Source of the DNA: CBDBIG01 sp965205845 [NCBI: bacterium]
Lineage (GTDB): Bacteria > SAR324
Direction of reading: 5' to 3'
DNA length: 64,000 bases
NCBI GenBank assembly: GCA_965205845.1
Contig: CBDBIG010000002.1
Span: forward strand, 643,170-707,169
The notes beneath the pieces are model-generated. The model was not told the origin of the DNA and did not search any database. It saw only the letters and a list, made by a program, of their open reading frames with translations. Positions 52,392-60,670 of this stretch are shown piece after piece. The translations under genes were made by a program, and so were the position numbers. Position 1 is the first letter of the stretch, and every line of letters starts with the position of its first letter.

Positions 52392-54275
52392 ATGAACGCG
52401 TAATACGCCGCATGGCCGACAAAGAAGCCTGGCGTTTTCAGTCACTCTCACGTTCACCCATAGGCTGTGGCGGCGGCAAGGAATACCATTTTGGCAGCCT
52501 GCCCAGGGCAGTTCAGGCGGCATTGGCAATGCGCTGGTATACAACCCACACAAAGGAGGGCAAGCAGGCCATGAAACGCGCCAAGGATGGCGCATCCTCT
52601 TCTTCAATTCAGCGTTGGGATGCGTTTGGCCGTTTGCCTGGGAGCCAGCAAAAACAAGGCCACAAGCGCATGGCGGTTTTAATGGCCCTGCTTGCACTGG
52701 AGAGCAACGGCTTAACCCGCAACCAAGCCATCGCAGCCCTGCAAAAACAGGGGGCAGCCCCCGACCGTAAAACCGTGTTCCGTTGGCTTGAGCGGGTGCG
52801 TTCCTACCCAATCACCGACTGGCTTCCGATGCTTGCGCCCAGCCACGGCGGCGGGCAACAAACGGCCAATGGCACCCTTGAGGCTTGGAGTATCTACAAA
52901 AGCGACTATTTGCGCCCCGAACGCCCCAGCGCCACGGCTTGCTACCGCCGCTTGCAGCAGGTGTCCGCCCAAAAAGACTGGCAACTGCCCAGTTTAAAAA
53001 CCCTTACCCGCAGGCTAAAGCGCGAGGTGTCACGCCCTACGATTATGCTAGCAAGGCGCGGCGAAGGGGCATTAGAAAACACCTACCCCGCCCAAGAGCG
53101 CACCGCAAAAGACCTTTTTGCGCTGGCCTTGGTTTGCGGCGATGGTCACCGCTTTGATGTTTTTACCAAGTGGCCAGGGCAAAAAAAGCCCGTGCGCCCC
53201 ATGTTGCTTGCCTTGCAGGATGTTTACGAGGGGCAAAATTGTGGCTTGGCGGATTGGCTTAAACGAGAGCACCTTGTTGGTGCGTTTAGCTTTTGCCGAC
53301 CTGCTTAAAAACCACGGCGTGCCCCAAGCCGTGCTGCTCGACAACGGGCGCGCCTTTGCTAGCAAGTGGCTAACGGGCGGGGCTAAAAACCGCTTTCGCT
53401 TTAAAATCAAGGCAGAAGAACCCCAAGGTTTGCTCACGGCTTTGGGCTGCAAAATCCACTGGGCAATGCCCTATCATGGCCAATCAAAGCCCATTGAACG
53501 CGCCTTTAAAGACCTGTGTGAAAGCATTGCAAAGCACCCCTTTTGCGCGGGCGCCTACACGGGCAACAGCCCCAGCGCCAAGCCCGAGAACTATGCCAGC
53601 AAGGCGATTGAGATTGAAGCCTTTCGGACCCACGCAAACCGGCAAATTGCCTTGCACAATGCCCAAACGGGGCGCACCGGGGGCGTGTGCAACGGGCGCA
53701 GTTTTGATGCGGTTTACAACCAGAGCTACGCCCAAGCCCCAATCACCAAAGCCACACCCCAGCAGCAGCGCGCCTTTTTGATGGCAGCCGAGAAGGTGTT
53801 GGCTCACCGCGACGATGCCAGCGTTAGGATTTTGGGCAACCGTTTCTGGCACAAAAAACTAGCCCCCTACGCCGGCAAGCATCTCACGGTGCGCTTTGAC
53901 CCCGACGCCCCGCGCGATGGCGTGCAGGTTGAAACCCCCGATGGGCGTCTGGTGTGCTTTGCGCCTTGTATTGCCGCGATTGGGTATACCGATCAAGCCG
54001 CCGCCAGGGCCCATGCCAAGGCGCAAAAACAGCACAAAAAAGCCACCAAAGAAGAACTGGCCGCCCAGCGCACCCTAAGTGCGGCCGAGGTGGCGGCGGG
54101 GCTTAGCACGGGCGCGCCCCCAGCCGAGGAGCACACGTCCAAAATCATCACGGGGGTGTTTGCCCAGCGCAAGTCAGACGAAGAGGTAAGCCAAGAGGAG
54201 AGAGAGAACTTTAACAGGGGGCTGGAAAACGCCCTTAAACAAATGGAAGCACAGCGCCAGGTGGAGGGCTTTTAA
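52337..54275 (+). pseudogene. MuA-like DDE transposase, one frameshift
   Basis: Frame one (from ATG 52337) gives the N-terminal DNA-binding region (WYSAQELVGVAGLSINERVI, PRAVQAALAMRWYTTH) and the first catalytic Asp in ALVCGDGHRFDVF. At 53232 GAGGGGCAAAATTG moves the frame by one; the expected EGKIVAWR is read only if one G is skipped. Frame two has the second Asp (VLLDNGRAFASKW) and Glu (GQSKPIERAFKDL), then the MuB-interacting tail. All catalytic residues survive. The same GGGG lesion occurs in the relic at 2600. Either a fixed mutation or an unusual +1 recoding site. Confidence 0.85.
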
Positions 54276-54373
54276 AACCAAAAAGCCCCACACGGACAGC
54301 CAAGAACCGTAGCAGGGCTTAAACCGCGGGGCATAGAGCCCCGCCAACCAACACAATACATGGAGTATAAAAC

Positions 54374-55405
54374 ATGCACCAAGCAAAGGCAACCCCTAGT
54401 TTACAGGTGGTGCAAGAGGGCGATCAGCCACCACTCACCCCGTTAGCAAAGTCCCCATTGCCCGCCGCCGAGGCGAGCAATCAGGCGTCAATTTTGCGGT
54501 CGGGGCTACAGACGGTCTTAACCGAGCAGTGCCTGTCCCAAGCCGATGCGGCCAAGCGGATTGGGTGCGGGGCAACAGCGCTTTCGCGCTGGCTTAACGG
54601 CAAGTACACGGGCGATAACGCCGCCCTTGAAGCCAAGGTTTGCCAATGGCTAGAAGACCAAGCCTGCCAAACCGCCTTTTTGCCCAGCGAGGGCGCAGAC
54701 TGGATAGAGACCCCCACAGCCCGCCAAATCGGCATGGCCATTGCCTACGCCCACCTAAGCCGCGACATCGCGGTGGTGTGCGGTGGCGCAGGGGTTGGCA
54801 AAACCATCACCGCCCAGCACTACGCCCAAACCCGCCCTAATTGCTGGGTGTGCACAATGGTGCCCAGTTTTGCCAGCGCCCCTGCCTGCCTTAAAGCCCT
54901 TTTGTTTGCCCTTGCCCCAAGCCAGCGCGCGGACGGACGCGGGGGAGATGTGGTTTACCGCATGCTTCTCACCTATCTCTCAAAAAAAGACGCCCTGCTG
55001 ATTATAGACGAGGCACAGCACCTCACCCGCCCCGCCTTGGAATGCCTACGCGCTTTGCACGATGCCACTGCTTGCGCCCTGGTGTTCATGGGCAACGAGA
55101 GCGTCTACACCCGGATGAGCGGCCCGCGCTCGGCAGAGTATGCCCAGTTGTTTAGCCGCGTTGGCAAGGTGTTAAACCCCAAAAAAGCCCGCCGTGCCGA
55201 TGTAGAGGCCATTGCCCAAGCATGGGGAGTAAGCGAGCAGAAAGCCCTTGGTTTTTTAATCAAAATTGGTCACGGCCACGGCGCACTGCGTGAGGTTACC
55301 AAAACCCTACGCTTGGCCAGCCTGGCGGCAAACGGGGCACGGCAGGCCCTTAGTCTAAGCCACCTTAAAACCGCTTATTCCGAGCGGGGAGGAGTTAGCG
55401 AATGA
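54374..55405 (+). CDS. MuB-like AAA+ transposition target protein
   Basis: The 343-aa protein has an N-terminal helix-turn-helix (LSQADAAKRIGCGATALSRW), Walker A VCGGAGVGKTITAQ (about residue 138) and Walker B LLIIDEAQHL (about 212). A sensor segment LVFMGNESVYTRM and a C-terminal DNA/MuA-contact domain follow. It coats target DNA and stimulates MuA. It lies 98 bp after the transposase gene. Intact, unlike A. Confidence 0.9.
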   Translation: MHQAKATPSLQVVQEGDQPPLTPLAKSPLPAAEASNQASILRSGLQTVLTEQCLSQADAAKRIGCGATALSRWLNGKYTGDNAALEAKVCQWLEDQACQTAFLPSEGADWIETPTARQIGMAIAYAHLSRDIAVVCGGAGVGKTITAQHYAQTRPNCWVCTMVPSFASAPACLKALLFALAPSQRADGRGGDVVYRMLLTYLSKKDALLIIDEAQHLTRPALECLRALHDATACALVFMGNESVYTRMSGPRSAEYAQLFSRVGKVLNPKKARRADVEAIAQAWGVSEQKALGFLIKIGHGHGALREVTKTLRLASLAANGARQALSLSHLKTAYSERGGVSE

Positions 55406-55870
55406 ACCCGATCAAGCCCAAAAACAGGCGTCTGCGTGCACCTGCCTGTTCGCATTTATACGCGGCACACAAGCAGCCCCATGTTTTGCTTAAATAAATA
55501 AAGGAGACCCGCCATGAAAATTGACATCAACAGTTTAAGCGCAGCACGACAAAAATGGAATCTCAAAGGGGAGACGCGCCTATAAGGCATGGGCAAAAAA
55601 CCTCTTTTTTTTGCGTGGCCAAGGCAGGGGGTTTGTTCGCCCCAGCAACCGACCCCGCGCAGGGCTACAACGCTGGCAAGGAGGGCTATAGATGAAAACG
55701 CCAAAGGTTTATGTTGGCGCACGCTTAGAAAAAGGGATGCCCCCCCTTTAAACCACACCCTGACACCCTTAATAAGGAGTCCCCACATGCAAGCCCAAAC
55801 CATCCCCCAGGTTGGAATATGCATCACGCTATAAAAAAAGCGACCCTTGCGCATGAGGTGGCGCTATGAG
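55402..55870 (+). other. Cluster of very short ORFs between B and gemA
   Basis: Several mini-frames are well placed. 55402-55497 (31 aa) is coupled to muB by ATGA. 55514-55582 (MKIDINSLSAARQKWNLKG) follows AAAGGAGACCCGCC. 55695-55751 is MKTPKVYVGARLEKGMPP. 55788-55835 follows TAAGGAGTCCCCAC. 55819-55869 (MHHAIKKATLAHEVAL) is coupled by ATGA to the next gene. They look like truncated former genes or true micro-peptides; I cannot say which. Confidence 0.45.
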
Positions 55871-56123
55871 TTTTTTGCAAACGCTTTGCGACGCCATCGT
55901 GAGCGGATTTGGGGTTTTTATGGGTGGGTTCGCTGCCTACGGCATGTTGGAAATGTGCGCAACGCTTGGCTGGGTAGTGCTGCCCTGGGAGAAAAACCCC
56001 ATCAACTTTACCATTAATTTCATGCATTTTGGGGGCACGGATGAGGATCTCGAAGTCGTGAAAACCATATTAGTCAAACACGTGAAGGAAGCCCGAAGAG
56101 AGCAGGGCAAACGAAAGGCTTGA
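55866..56123 (+). CDS. Small phage membrane-associated protein, unknown
   Basis: The 85-aa protein has a hydrophobic N-terminal segment (VSGFGVFMGGFAAYGMLEMC) and a charged C-terminal helix (VKHVKEARREQGKRKA). It starts within ATGAG after the preceding mini-ORF and ends 3 bp before gemA, so it sits in a tight operon. A relic of it lies at 1540-1626. Confidence 0.6.
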   Translation: MSFLQTLCDAIVSGFGVFMGGFAAYGMLEMCATLGWVVLPWEKNPINFTINFMHFGGTDEDLEVVKTILVKHVKEARREQGKRKA

Positions 56124-56126
56124 TCC

Positions 56127-56636
56127 ATGAAAACCAAATCCTTTTGCCCCAACGAGCAAGCCTACCGCAATAAAAAATACGCGGCCCTGCACGCCCAATC
56201 GAGCAAAATGGGTTGGGACGATGCCCAATACCGCGACTGGTTGCAAAGCAACTACGGGGTGCGCAGCGCAAAAAACCTGAGCACCGAGCACTTAAGTCAA
56301 GCGGCAGACCTCCTTTTTACGGGCGGCGTCCCACAAAAACAAGCGCCTAGCACAAGTTTGCGCCAACGCGGAGGCAAATACCTTGGGCTTGATGCCCCAG
56401 GGCGTCCCCGCCTTAGAGGAGGCGAAGGTGAGGCGCAACTAAGCAAAATTGAAGCCCTGTTAGGTGAGGCGGGTAAAACCTGGGCCTATGGGCTTGCCAT
56501 TTTACAACGGCAATCCAAGGTCGAACGCTGGGAGTGGGCAAGGAGCGATGACCTCAAAGCCGTGATTGCTGCCCTTAGTTATCACCTTGGCGTCTCAAAG
56601 CGCCCAACCAAAAGGCGCCAAGCGCGCCAAAAATAA
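56127..56636 (+). CDS. gemA: GemA/gp16-like regulatory protein (DUF1018)
   Basis: The 169-aa protein has the family pattern YRNKKYAALHAQSSKMGWDD, YRDWLQSNYGVRSAKNLST, followed by a second domain (LLGEAGKTWAYGLAILQR, YHLGVSKRPTKR). In Mu, GemA modulates host gene expression and supercoiling. The gene is intact and follows the 85-aa gene by 3 bp. Confidence 0.85.
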   Translation: MKTKSFCPNEQAYRNKKYAALHAQSSKMGWDDAQYRDWLQSNYGVRSAKNLSTEHLSQAADLLFTGGVPQKQAPSTSLRQRGGKYLGLDAPGRPRLRGGEGEAQLSKIEALLGEAGKTWAYGLAILQRQSKVERWEWARSDDLKAVIAALSYHLGVSKRPTKRRQARQK

Positions 56637-56651
56637 CCACCTGAGGGCAGC

Positions 56652-56990
56652 ATGGCAAAAACCCCCGTTTGGGAGGGTGACGAAACCCACCAACAATACC
56701 TGTTTAAAGCGCATGTCTTAAAGCACTTTCGCCTTCACCTGATGGGCAAGCAGTCTGCGGCTAAAGCAGAAGACATCATGCAGGCCTTGGGCATGCCAAG
56801 TGCCAGCGTGTTTCAAAAAGGCCTGGCCTATTTGCGCGCCCAAGGCGAACCCCTTTGTGGCTGTCCAGGGGCGGGGTATTTTCACGCCACCACTGCCGAG
56901 GAACTTAAAGAGACGACCAAGTTTTTAAAGCACAGGGGGCTGGGCATTATCAAGGTTGCCGCACACATGGAAGCCTTGTGGAAAAAGTAA
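56652..56990 (+). CDS. Phage middle-region protein, winged-helix-like, unknown
   Basis: The 112-aa protein has helix-rich segments AEDIMQALGMPSASVFQKGL and AYLRAQGEPLCGCPGAGYF, then TTAEELKETTKFLKHRG. The pattern of a helix, a recognition-like helix and a beta-wing suggests DNA binding. Position between gemA and mor fits a Mu middle gene. No named family. Confidence 0.5.
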   Translation: MAKTPVWEGDETHQQYLFKAHVLKHFRLHLMGKQSAAKAEDIMQALGMPSASVFQKGLAYLRAQGEPLCGCPGAGYFHATTAEELKETTKFLKHRGLGIIKVAAHMEALWKK

Positions 56991-57007
56991 CGGAGGTTGG
57001 GGTGACT

Positions 57008-57466
57008 ATGCCAACAATGCAGCTCTCTTTTTTTGGTAAGCCCCTCCCTTGCTTGCGGCCTGTTAAAAAAGGGCAAAAGGAGCACAGCCAGGTGGCTGCC
57101 CTGCTGGCCCACTTGCAACCGGGCGATTTAACGCGCTATCGCTTTTTGGGCGCATTTGCCCGCCAATGCGGGGTGGCCGAGGCCATTGTTTTTTGTGCAA
57201 AACACCCAGGCAAGCGCTACACGCCCGAGCGGGTGGTGGCGTTGTTGCCCGCTAACATTGCCCACAAAATGGACCCCATTATGAACGCATGGGAGGCCGA
57301 GGCCGTGAAGATCCCCAAAATTGAAAAAGCATTTTTGCATGCGCGCAACCGTGCAATCCGTGCCGAGCGCGAGCAAGGAAGCTCCATCAAAACACTTTGC
57401 GCGCGCTGGAGGCTTAAGCGGCGTGCAGTCTATGAGGTTTTATCATGCCATGAAAAAACACGCTAA
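57008..57466 (+). CDS. Mor-family transcription activator
   Basis: The 152-aa protein has a C-terminal helix-turn-helix, ARNRAIRAEREQGSSIKTLC then ARWRLKRRAVYEVL, typical of Mor/C activators that switch on middle or late phage promoters. The N-terminal half has the dimerisation-like KGQKEHSQVAALLAHLQPGD. ATG 57008 is the first good start. It overlaps the next gene. Confidence 0.75.
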   Translation: MPTMQLSFFGKPLPCLRPVKKGQKEHSQVAALLAHLQPGDLTRYRFLGAFARQCGVAEAIVFCAKHPGKRYTPERVVALLPANIAHKMDPIMNAWEAEAVKIPKIEKAFLHARNRAIRAEREQGSSIKTLCARWRLKRRAVYEVLSCHEKTR

Positions 57467-58196
57467 CACCATCTGTGCCTGCGCCTTATTACTGGCAGGC
57501 CTCGTACTTTTGCAAGCCCATGCTTTGCCTTTTTGGCAAGCACTAAGCGGTCCTGTGCTGGGGGTTGTTTGGTCGCTTACCTTGGAGGGGGCTGCTTTGT
57601 GGTTGTTATTCCAGCGCGGGGTGGGGGCGCGCATCCTTGGGCTGTTGGCAGCCTTGGCTATTTTAAGCGCGCCCTTGTGGCAGGTGGGGCAACCTGTGAT
57701 TGCCCGCCTGCAAGGGGCGCATGCGCAGATAGCACAGATGAATGCCTACCAACACGCCTTAAGCCAAGCGCAGCACGACAAAAAACGCTACCAAGCCCTT
57801 GCCGTTCAGCGCATTGGCTGGCATGGCCAAATCACCGCCGCAGAGGCGAGGGAAGCCAGCGCCCGTGCCGCCCTCGCCACCTTGCGCGCCAAGGGCACGC
57901 CTTCCGTCTGGGGCGAGGCAGCCCCCTTGTTGCCGTTGTTGTTTTCTTTGGTGTTTTTTCAAGCCATCAATCTCCTGGCAGTGCACACCTTGCGCCAAGC
58001 ATGCTACCAAGCCAACCTTGCCACAAAGCCACATGTGGCAGCCACAAAGCCCTTGCCACAAAACGCCACAGCGCCACAGCCCTTGCCACAAAACAACCGC
58101 CCATGCCACAGCCCTTGCCACAAAACGCCACAGCGCCACAGCCTTTGCCACAAAACGCCACAGCGCCACAGGCGACCCGCGTTTTGTAATGCGTAG
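57450..58196 (+). CDS. Phage membrane protein with repeat-rich C-terminus
   Basis: The 248-aa protein has several TMs (TICACALLLAGLVLLQAHAL, LGLLAALAILSAPLW, LLPLLFSLVFFQAINLLAV) with a coiled segment between (QAQHDKKRYQALAV). The tail is low-complexity, encoded by tandem CCACAAAACGCCACAGC units (58025-58170), and Gln/Pro/His-rich. It may be an exclusion or lysis accessory protein; the function is unknown. A relic at about 1100-1250 has a different repeat at the same point. Confidence 0.55.
   Translation: MKKHANTICACALLLAGLVLLQAHALPFWQALSGPVLGVVWSLTLEGAALWLLFQRGVGARILGLLAALAILSAPLWQVGQPVIARLQGAHAQIAQMNAYQHALSQAQHDKKRYQALAVQRIGWHGQITAAEAREASARAALATLRAKGTPSVWGEAAPLLPLLFSLVFFQAINLLAVHTLRQACYQANLATKPHVAATKPLPQNATAPQPLPQNNRPCHSPCHKTPQRHSLCHKTPQRHRRPAFCNA
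58025..58170. repeat. Tandem CCACAAAACG/CCACAGC repeats
   Basis: Units of 15-30 bp built from GCCACAAAACGCCACAGC are repeated about six times inside the 3' end of the membrane protein gene, changing its frame-specific tail. Confidence 0.85.
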
Positions 58197-58419
58197 CGTG
58201 GTCCATTGGCTGCGCAACCTAGCCCAAGTGCAAGGAACATGGGAGGCGGTTGCCATAAAGTTAGGAATAGAGCGCGCAGAGATTAGCCGCTATGTGAACG
58301 AGGCCGAGGGGCGCCGATCGAAACGAGGGGCCAGCGCAGATACCCGCAAAAAACTGGAGGCACTTTACACACACAGCACACACAAAAGCCTTCAAGCCCG
58401 CCAACAGAGTGTGCACTAG
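58189..58419 (+). CDS. Small helix-turn-helix regulator
   Basis: The 76-aa protein MRSVVHWLRNLAQVQGTWEA, then VAIKLGIERAEISRYVNEAEG, has a lambda-CII-like or Cro-like HTH with a basic C-terminus. ATG 58189 overlaps the end of the previous gene by 8 bp. It may control late or lysis genes. A relic exists at 925-1088. Confidence 0.7.
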   Translation: MRSVVHWLRNLAQVQGTWEAVAIKLGIERAEISRYVNEAEGRRSKRGASADTRKKLEALYTHSTHKSLQARQQSVH

Positions 58420-58493
58420 CGTAGCATTTTTTATGTCCCATTCCTCGGGTAGACTGGTTTTTAAAACCACCCCCACCTAAAAGGAGTATGTGC

Positions 58494-58721
58494 ATGGAGG
58501 CCATTTTAACCCCCGCAACCTATTTAACCATCGCCACCTTGTTTGCTGTAGCCGTGGTGGCAACAGCACTGACCCTTGGCGTGTTACGCTTAATGGATAA
58601 AATTTTGTTTCCTAGTGTGTCTTTTGAAGACGCGCTTAAAGAAGGCAATCTCGCCGTAGGCATTTTTTTGGCAGGGGTTGCTTTGGGCGTTTTTCAACTC
58701 GTTGCCAGCGCGGTGGGATAA
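58494..58721 (+). CDS. DUF350-like small membrane protein, holin candidate
   Basis: The 75-aa protein has two TMs: LTIATLFAVAVVATALTLGV and VGIFLAGVALGVFQLVASAV, separated by FEDALKEGNLA. The F-D/E-x-L-x-E-G-N-x-A-V pattern is that of DUF350. It overlaps the first base of the transglycosylase gene, as a holin would. AAGGAG precedes it; ATG 58494 was chosen over 58488 for spacing. Confidence 0.65.
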   Translation: MEAILTPATYLTIATLFAVAVVATALTLGVLRLMDKILFPSVSFEDALKEGNLAVGIFLAGVALGVFQLVASAVG

Positions 58722-59299
58722 TGAAGTACCTCACCCTTTTGATGCTTTTTTGTGCCGTGTCTAATGCGCATGCAGCCAATCCACAGCGCTACGACAGCCA
58801 ATTTCGCAAAGCGGTAAAACTGCGCTTTGGGTATGCGGTTGATTGGCGCTATTTCAAGGCCCAAGCCATGACCGAGAGCAACCTTAACCCTGCCGTTTGC
58901 TCCCCCGTGGGGGCGTGTGGGCTAATGCAGTTTATGCCAGGCACATGGCCTGCTTACGGAGGCATGGCCAGCCGTTTTGATGCCAAGGCGAGCATTTACG
59001 CAGGGGCGCACTACATGCGCCGCTTGTGGCGCATTTACAATGCAACAGGGCGCCCCCAAGGCGACCGACTAGCCTTGGCCTTCATGGCCTACAATGCAGG
59101 GGCGGGCTCGGTGATTAAGTTTCGCAAGCGCGCACGGGCGCACACAGGCAAAGCGTTTACATGGGGGCAGGTCTGCCTTTACGCCTGGGATGAGCCCCGC
59201 CATTACGTGGAGCGCATTGAGCGCTGGCGAGGGCGCTTTGGCGGGCGTCCACTGCGCTATCAAACACCCCCACCTTGCAAAGGAGATAGCGATGTTTAA
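58721..59299 (+). CDS. Lytic transglycosylase endolysin (SLT family)
   Basis: The 192-aa protein has a cleavable signal (YLTLLMLFCAVSNAHA, then ANPQ), so it may reach the periplasm by the Sec route. The catalytic Glu lies in AQAMTESNLNP, followed by GACGLMQFMPGTW and FMAYNAGAGSVIKF. It cuts peptidoglycan glycan strands for host lysis. It starts on the last base of the DUF350 gene. Confidence 0.9.
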   Translation: MKYLTLLMLFCAVSNAHAANPQRYDSQFRKAVKLRFGYAVDWRYFKAQAMTESNLNPAVCSPVGACGLMQFMPGTWPAYGGMASRFDAKASIYAGAHYMRRLWRIYNATGRPQGDRLALAFMAYNAGAGSVIKFRKRARAHTGKAFTWGQVCLYAWDEPRHYVERIERWRGRFGGRPLRYQTPPPCKGDSDV

Positions 59300-59507
59300 T
59301 TTTATTGGCACTGTGGCCCAAGCCTTGACCTTTGCAGCCCTTTGGCGCCAAGTGTTGCTGCTGACAGGGGCGCTTGTGTACGGGGCGGTGTGCTGGGCTG
59401 CGTTTCGCAACCCAAAAGCAAAGCCCTTTACGCGGCGCTTTGCCACCCTGGGAGGGCTGGTTATTTTTGCGGTGCTCCCAGGCTTTGTATTTTTGAAAGG
59501 CGCATAG
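59292..59507 (+). CDS. Small membrane protein in lysis cassette
   Basis: The 71-aa protein has two TMs (LWRQVLLLTGALVYGAVCWA and LGGLVIFAVLPGFVFL) and a basic loop between. Its ATG overlaps the transglycosylase end by 8 bp. It could be a second holin or a spanin-like accessory; no lipobox. Confidence 0.6.
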   Translation: MFNFIGTVAQALTFAALWRQVLLLTGALVYGAVCWAAFRNPKAKPFTRRFATLGGLVIFAVLPGFVFLKGA

Positions 59508-59512
59508 GACAG

Positions 59513-59834
59513 ATGGATTTTCTCCGCGAATGGTCGCCCCTACTGGTGTTTTTGATGAACGCCCTCTTGGGCTGGGTAATTTGGTCGGTGCGCCGCGGTT
59601 TGGTGAGCAAAGAGGAGCACCACGCATTAGAACGCTCAGGTCGATGCAAACGATGCAAAAATAGAGCACGTTGGCAGCACGGTGCGCAGTTTGCCAGACC
59701 CTAAAGAATGGGCAGAAATAAAATCCCAACTGGCACGGGTAGAGACTTTGATTGAAGGGCTGCATCGTGAACAAAAGGCCCAGAACAAAAGCATTCAACG
59801 CATTGAAAACCACTTACTCAAGCAAAAACAATGA
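59513..59834 (+). pseudogene. DUF2730-family protein, frameshifted
   Basis: The first frame gives one TM (LLVFLMNALLGWVIWSV) and VSKEEHHALE; the second, from about 59632, gives VDANDAKIEHVGSTVRSLPD, ARVETLIEGLHREQ and RIENHLLKQKQ, the coiled coil of DUF2730 phage proteins. A single-base shift lies near 59630. The second frame ends in ATGA overlapping the next gene. Confidence 0.75.
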
Positions 59835-60130
59835 GCCAAACCTACGCACAAACACTAAGGATCCACAGGCGGCGCTTTTTTTTAACGTTGCTTGACAAAA
59901 CACCTGATGGCAAAGGCAACCACCTGGTATTTGCCGAGGCGGCCAGCCAGGCAGGGTTGACCACCAGCGCAGATCAGGCGGCCACGGAGTTTGCCTGGCT
60001 TGAGGCACAAGGCTTTGTTGCCTGCCAAGGCAGGGAACAAGAGACGCTTATTGCCACGCTAACCCGCACAGGGCGCGAGGTTGCACAAGGGGTGGTTAGC
60101 GCTCCTCGAATCGCCCCTTACGAAGGCTGA
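59831..60130 (+). CDS. VpaChn25_0724-like phage protein, winged helix
   Basis: The 99-aa protein has RIHRRRFFLTLLDKTPDGKG, AASQAGLTTSADQAATEFAW and LTRTGREVAQGVV, a winged-helix fold seen between DUF2730 and DUF3486 genes in Mu-like phages. Role unknown. Overlaps DUF2730 by 4 bp. Confidence 0.7.
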   Translation: MSQTYAQTLRIHRRRFFLTLLDKTPDGKGNHLVFAEAASQAGLTTSADQAATEFAWLEAQGFVACQGREQETLIATLTRTGREVAQGVVSAPRIAPYEG

Positions 60131-60138
60131 CCGGTGCT

Positions 60139-60663
60139 ATGGGAAGGAGAAGTACCATTAAACGCCTACCCCCTGAAATACGCGAGCAAATAGGGCGCCT
60201 GCATAAAGCAGGTTACACCAACGCGCAAATCGTAGCACAGCTTAAAGCCTTGGGGGCTGTCGTCAGTGTTTCTGCTACGCAGCGCTACACCAAAGAGATT
60301 AAGGTGCTCGGTGAGCGCCTCCAGCGTAGCCGCATCGTAGCAGAGGGGCTGATTGCGAAGTTTGGCAATGCTCCAGAGGGGAAGGCTTTGCGTCTCAACG
60401 TAGAACTTGCCCATGAAGTGATGTTGCGCCTGTTGGCAGGGGAAGGAGGCGCTCAAGTCACCCTCACCCCTAAAGACGCCATGTTTGTAGCGGGGGCACT
60501 GGGCAACCTGGCGCGGGCCAGCAAAACGGACGCCGACCTGCACGCCCAGGTGAAAAAGGCAACTTTGGAGCAGGCGGCGACCAAGGTTAAGCAGCAAGGC
60601 GCGGCCAAAGGGCTATCCCCTCAAGTGATTGCAAAAATAGAAACACTTTTGAAAGGGATTTAA
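60139..60663 (+). CDS. DUF3486 protein (Mu gp27-like small terminase)
   Basis: The 174-aa protein has an N-terminal HTH: RLPPEIREQIGRLHKAGYTN, AQIVAQLKALG and VSVSATQRYTKE. A helical body with KDAMFVAGALGNLARASKTD follows. Small terminase role, recognising phage DNA for packaging, is assigned by position and family. It is followed by the large terminase 7 bp later. Confidence 0.82.
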   Translation: MGRRSTIKRLPPEIREQIGRLHKAGYTNAQIVAQLKALGAVVSVSATQRYTKEIKVLGERLQRSRIVAEGLIAKFGNAPEGKALRLNVELAHEVMLRLLAGEGGAQVTLTPKDAMFVAGALGNLARASKTDADLHAQVKKATLEQAATKVKQQGAAKGLSPQVIAKIETLLKGI

Positions 60664-60670
60664 AATCACG

